A stretch of 64,000 bases of DNA, taken from contig OX387198.1 of the NCBI GenBank assembly GCA_947561715.1, forward strand, positions 3,906,001 to 3,970,000, read 5' to 3'. The position numbers and the translations under genes are program-made. The notes below the pieces were generated by a model that ran no database searches, was not told the origin of the DNA, and saw only the letters and a program-made list of their open reading frames with translations. Origin of the DNA: Ascidia mentula (lineage: Eukaryota > Chordata > Ascidiacea > Phlebobranchia > Ascidiidae). Positions 60,295 through 64,000 of the stretch are shown here, piece after piece (the stretch's first letter is position 1; each line of letters begins with the position of its first letter).

Positions 60295-63200
60295 ATGGTA
60301 ATTCTTCAGTTTGGTAGAGCTGTTCCAAAACTGCTGGGCCTTCCCAGACGAACACAAACAACTTTTGACAAATTTGATTCCTTTTTCCGCATCACCAACT
60401 TGGCCAAAAGATCCAAATATGTGACATCCATCCTCACAAGTATTGATTCCTGCCACAATTTTTTTGTGGTGGGAGCCATGGCCAAAACATCAAAAGCAAA
60501 GAAACAAATTGAAGGTAATTAACCTCATTGCTGTTGTTCAAAATATTTTCAAGTGAAAACAATCTGTATATACACTGAAATGCTTTTATGCAGAATCTGT
60601 AGCTAAACGCAAGCTAATACCTCAACAAGTACCAAGCACAAAGTCATCACCAAATGTTACACAATCTGCAAACAGTGTGAGTCATTGTAGCATAAATTAC
60701 AACATACAAAAATCTTTCCTAAACTGCCGAAAATTCAATATAATATGTTATTTGCAGAAATCACAGGAAAAAGCTGGGAAGGGCCACAGCCACAAACCTT
60801 CATCAAAGCTAAAACCTCTCAACAGCAAAGAAGCAAAACCGAAACGTCAACACAAGAAATACAAACAGAAAAGACATTCTGACTTAACTGCAGGAATCAC
60901 ACAGTCATTATCCAAGTTGGAAATTGGCGCAAATAAAAAATATCAGAGGAGGTAAAAAGCAACCAAAATATTGGTTGGTTTGTTAGTTTTTAAATAAGTG
61001 TAATATTTGTTCAGACTTCCAGTAAATGTTCAGAAAACAAGGGCGTACTCCACCCACAGTGCAGGTCCAACACACTCAAGCACTACCCAACAAAATTCCC
61101 TTGATGAAATTGTGAATTATATAAAATCTGGCCGAGCAAAAAACATAGTTGTGATGTGTGGAGCGGGCATCAGCACAGCAAGTGGAATTCCTGATTTCAG
61201 GTAAAAATAAACTTCTTAATATGAATGTTATGCAATGCTAAAGATAAAAGACAGAGTGGGGTATTCAAAATGTATATAAATATACCGAACATTTTTTTTA
61301 GCTTGCAGGCAATCTCAATTGTTCTTCAGAATAAAGTAAAATTAAACTAAAGTAAAATTGTTTTTTTGGTTTAATAAAATGAGCCTTTTAAATTGCGTTG
61401 TTTTGGTGTATATATATTTTTATATATATAAGTTCTGATTGCGATTTTGATTCTGTTACAGCTAAAAACTCAATTTAATTGTATTTAATTTGTAGTTTTT
61501 TTGACAAAAATTACAAAAAACAAGACAAGGGTGCTTAATCCACTTGTTCAGTCTTATCTCATGTGAAGGTAAAATCAAATTAAGTTTCAAAATGTGTAAA
61601 ATAAACTGCTATGACTGTGGCTTCATATTGCCTCATGCCATTGTTCTACCCAAGCCTGATGACACACTATATCAAGTGTCAGGTTTGTTTTCTACAAATA
61701 ATCACCCCCCTTGATGAGTGTCAACTCCTTGCTCTGGGAATCAATTGGTGGTAAAGGTTACTCTAAAAATACTTCATTAAACAAAGGCTTAAGCCATTAA
61801 AGTTTCTTATGGCAAAGACCTCATGTGTGTTTTTAATGTTTAAACTGTTGGTTATTCTGGATCACCCATATGCATATCTTGCAACCTTAGCAAAATTAGA
61901 TTGTCTTTTTTCCTGCGTAAATTCACCATATTATTGTTTTTAATGATCTGTATCAGGACTGCTAAAATTTCAAACAAGTTTTATGGGCCGGTGATTTTAT
62001 AAAATCTCAACTTAAATCTAATAAATATATTATTAGAAATTATTTAATTTGGCAAGAGCATCAATCTATTTATTGTGAAAAGAATATAAGTATGTTAAGG
62101 CATGGTCGGCAATTCTTTTACAAATTTTCTCATTTGTTTTATATTGATCTGCAGGACTCCGGGAACAGGACTTTATGACAACCTCAAGCGTTACAATATT
62201 CCATACCCAACTGCAGTATTTGACCTTGACTACTTCCAGAATAATCCCCGTCCCTTCTTTGAGCTTGCCAAGGAGTTATATCCGAGTGGAAAGTACCGTC
62301 CAAATGGGGCACATTACTTTGTGAGGGCTCTTCATGAGAAGGGCCTACTTATGAGGCTTTATACACAGAATATTGACGGCCTTGAAAGAAGTGGGTGACC
62401 AAATTTCTGTAAAATTGCATCATGTATTTACCAGACTTTTCTGCACCTTATGACATTAACTGACCTTCTATATTGTGTTTTTGTATTACCCGTTCATAAA
62501 ATTATTGTAACAGAATGACATGTAAACAACTTGATATTTTTTTATGTAACACTGAGATTAAAAAATCTGTGGCGCAATGAAGGTAAATCTGATTTGTGAT
62601 GGGTCATTTCAACTTAGCCAACAAGTCCATAAAATGTTATCATGTGTATAATTATTATGTGAAAAACACATGAAACAACAATGTAACAAAATGGACAACT
62701 CTAGACCCTAAAGAAGGACATTACAGTATTATTTAAGGGAAGGCTGACACATATCTGTGACATTTGTGAATGAACACATCATCAAGTTTTAATTTCTTGT
62801 TAAGTTGCTGGAATTCCTTCAAACAAGTTAGTTGAAGCCCATGGAACGTTCGCAACAGCCTCATGTGTGAAATGTGGAAAGAAATATGACGGCGAAGACA
62901 TTAAGGTTTGTTACAGATTTTGTGAATAAAAAACTGCTAAGATGAAAAATACAGTCAACTGTTTTTTTGGCATGCCTATCACTGAAGACACCATATATTA
63001 TGCAGGTAATGAAAACCCCTGCTTTAAAAAAGTTAAACTTCGACAATTTTGCCCAAAAAAATTTGGACACTGTAATTGAAAATTCTCCCGTGCTGTTCTT
63101 TTTTTATGTGTATTTAGACAGATGTGAGAAATAATACATTTTACCCAAAACATGCACCATGCATTGTAATGAGAAAAATGGCCTGTGCTAATGATTTGTT

Positions 63201-63980
63201 TTTTACCTGTGCTATATTTAGGCAAAGATATTCAATGGCAAAATTCCCCGTTGCCAATTAACGCCATTGTGTTACGGAGTGATCAAACCCGACATCGTTT
63301 TCTTCGGAGAGGATTTGCCAAAACGCTTCTATTACTACTTGAGGGACTTTCCCGTGTGTGACATGCTTATTGTCATGGGAACGTCGCTTGAGGTAAGATC
63401 CTTTTGGTACCGACAAACACTAACCTTCGCAAAGGTTTAAATTTAAAAAAACTGCTGCCGGGACGATTGAATGTACAGAAAAAAATACCCGTTGTGTTTT
63501 TCGTATACTAGATGAGATTTCTTAAATGAGTAGAAAAAATACTAAATTTCAGCTTCTCATTACTATTTGGGACAAACCAGCCGTTGAATTCTTGTCGGAA
63601 ACGCGTTGCGGTTTAGTTTCACCACTGCCCCCACAAACTTAGCTTCATTTTACTTGCATGTCCTTATAATGTGTCAGGTTGAACCGTTCGCCAGCCTGGT
63701 AGATTCGACACGCTATAACGTGCCGCGACTTTTACTGAACCGAGACAGGGTCGGTCCGTTCGTGCGGAAAAGCCGAGGTAGACCACGTGATCACGCACTC
63801 ACAGGGGAATTAACCGAAACCGTGAAAGGAATTGTGGAGAAACTCGACTGGAAAGACTTCTTTCAGGACTTGATCGTTGAGAATGAGAAGGCCACTGCCA
63901 AGGTTTATTTTGATAATTTTGCATACTTTTTTAAACGCTGTTTAAGCTATGGGTGGCAAGCCTTTGATAATTTGATTTGA
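60295..63980 (+). CDS. SIRT3: SIRT3-like mitochondrial NAD-dependent protein deacylase
   Basis: Exons 60295-60514, 60594-60676, 60758-60951, 61015-61200, 62155-62390, 62805-62905, 63222-63392 and 63678-63980 are in frame and give 497 aa. The class I sirtuin core starts near residue 185: [64 protein letters not shown] (catalytic His), [21 protein letters not shown] and LLLNRD. It matches human SIRT3 better than SIRT1 or SIRT2. SIRT3 deacetylates mitochondrial metabolic enzymes. The start [16 protein letters not shown] is basic and acid-poor, like a mitochondrial targeting peptide. Residues about 102-165 are a Lys-rich linker. The first zinc pair is CVKC but the second is CQLTPLC (C-x5-C), wider than the usual C-x2-C. 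The end is uncertain: a donor-like AAG|gtttat at 63903 could splice out the last 25 residues. Confidence 0.9.
61201..62154 (+). other. Intron 4 of the sirtuin gene
   Basis: A 954-nt AT-rich intron, the longest of this gene, between GATTTCAG|gtaaaa and atctgcag|GACTCC. It has a TATA-repeat stretch near 61410-61430. I see no exon or element inside. Confidence 0.75.
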
Positions 63981-64000
63981 GCAAATGTGTTTGAAGTAAA

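Overview
The window reads as nuclear DNA of an invertebrate deuterostome, most likely an ascidian tunicate of the Ciona type. It is AT-rich and has clear orthologues of animal genes (ILRUN, GTF2A2, a SIRT3-like sirtuin, a secreted FGF) with normal GT-AG introns. Some introns are only about 49-62 nt. Two genes sit so close together on one strand that an operon is plausible. The genus is an inference from gene content and style, not a database match. I saw no tRNA, rRNA, CRISPR array, retrovirus or LTR element.

Region by region. 0.5-3.4 kb (+): ILRUN orthologue in five exons, with a 438-bp non-autonomous hAT element in intron 1. 5.2-7.2 kb (-): an unrecognised three-exon gene of 208 aa. 8.8-22.5 kb: a duplicated family encoding secreted proteins with signal peptide, Ly6/uPAR (LU) domain, one sushi/CCP domain and a vWA domain. 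Copy A is on + (10.0-12.7 kb) and is broken in its vWA half. Copies B (17.4-14.8 kb) and C (22.5-19.4 kb) are tandem on - and look intact, 398 aa each. Decayed satellite blocks ('X') travel with the copies. 22.6-42.8 kb: about 20 kb with no gene I can support. 42.8-54.9 kb (+): a three-exon FGF gene with a 9.2-kb first intron, in a visibly CpG-richer domain. 54.9-57.5 kb: intergenic, with a long near-perfect hairpin. 57.7-59.3 kb (-): GTF2A2 followed by an ApaH-like phosphatase gene, a candidate operon. 60.3-64.0 kb (+): SIRT3-like sirtuin in eight exons, divergent from GTF2A2.

The most interesting system is the LU-CCP-vWA family. Between copies B and C the LU and CCP halves are about 97% identical in protein, while the vWA halves are only about 66% identical. 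The vWA metal-binding (MIDAS) residues are lost. This looks like a constant module joined to a diversifying recognition module, as expected of immune, gamete or self-recognition proteins. That role is inference; the sequence shows only the architecture and the contrast in divergence. Exon edges were read by eye and may be off by a base in places.
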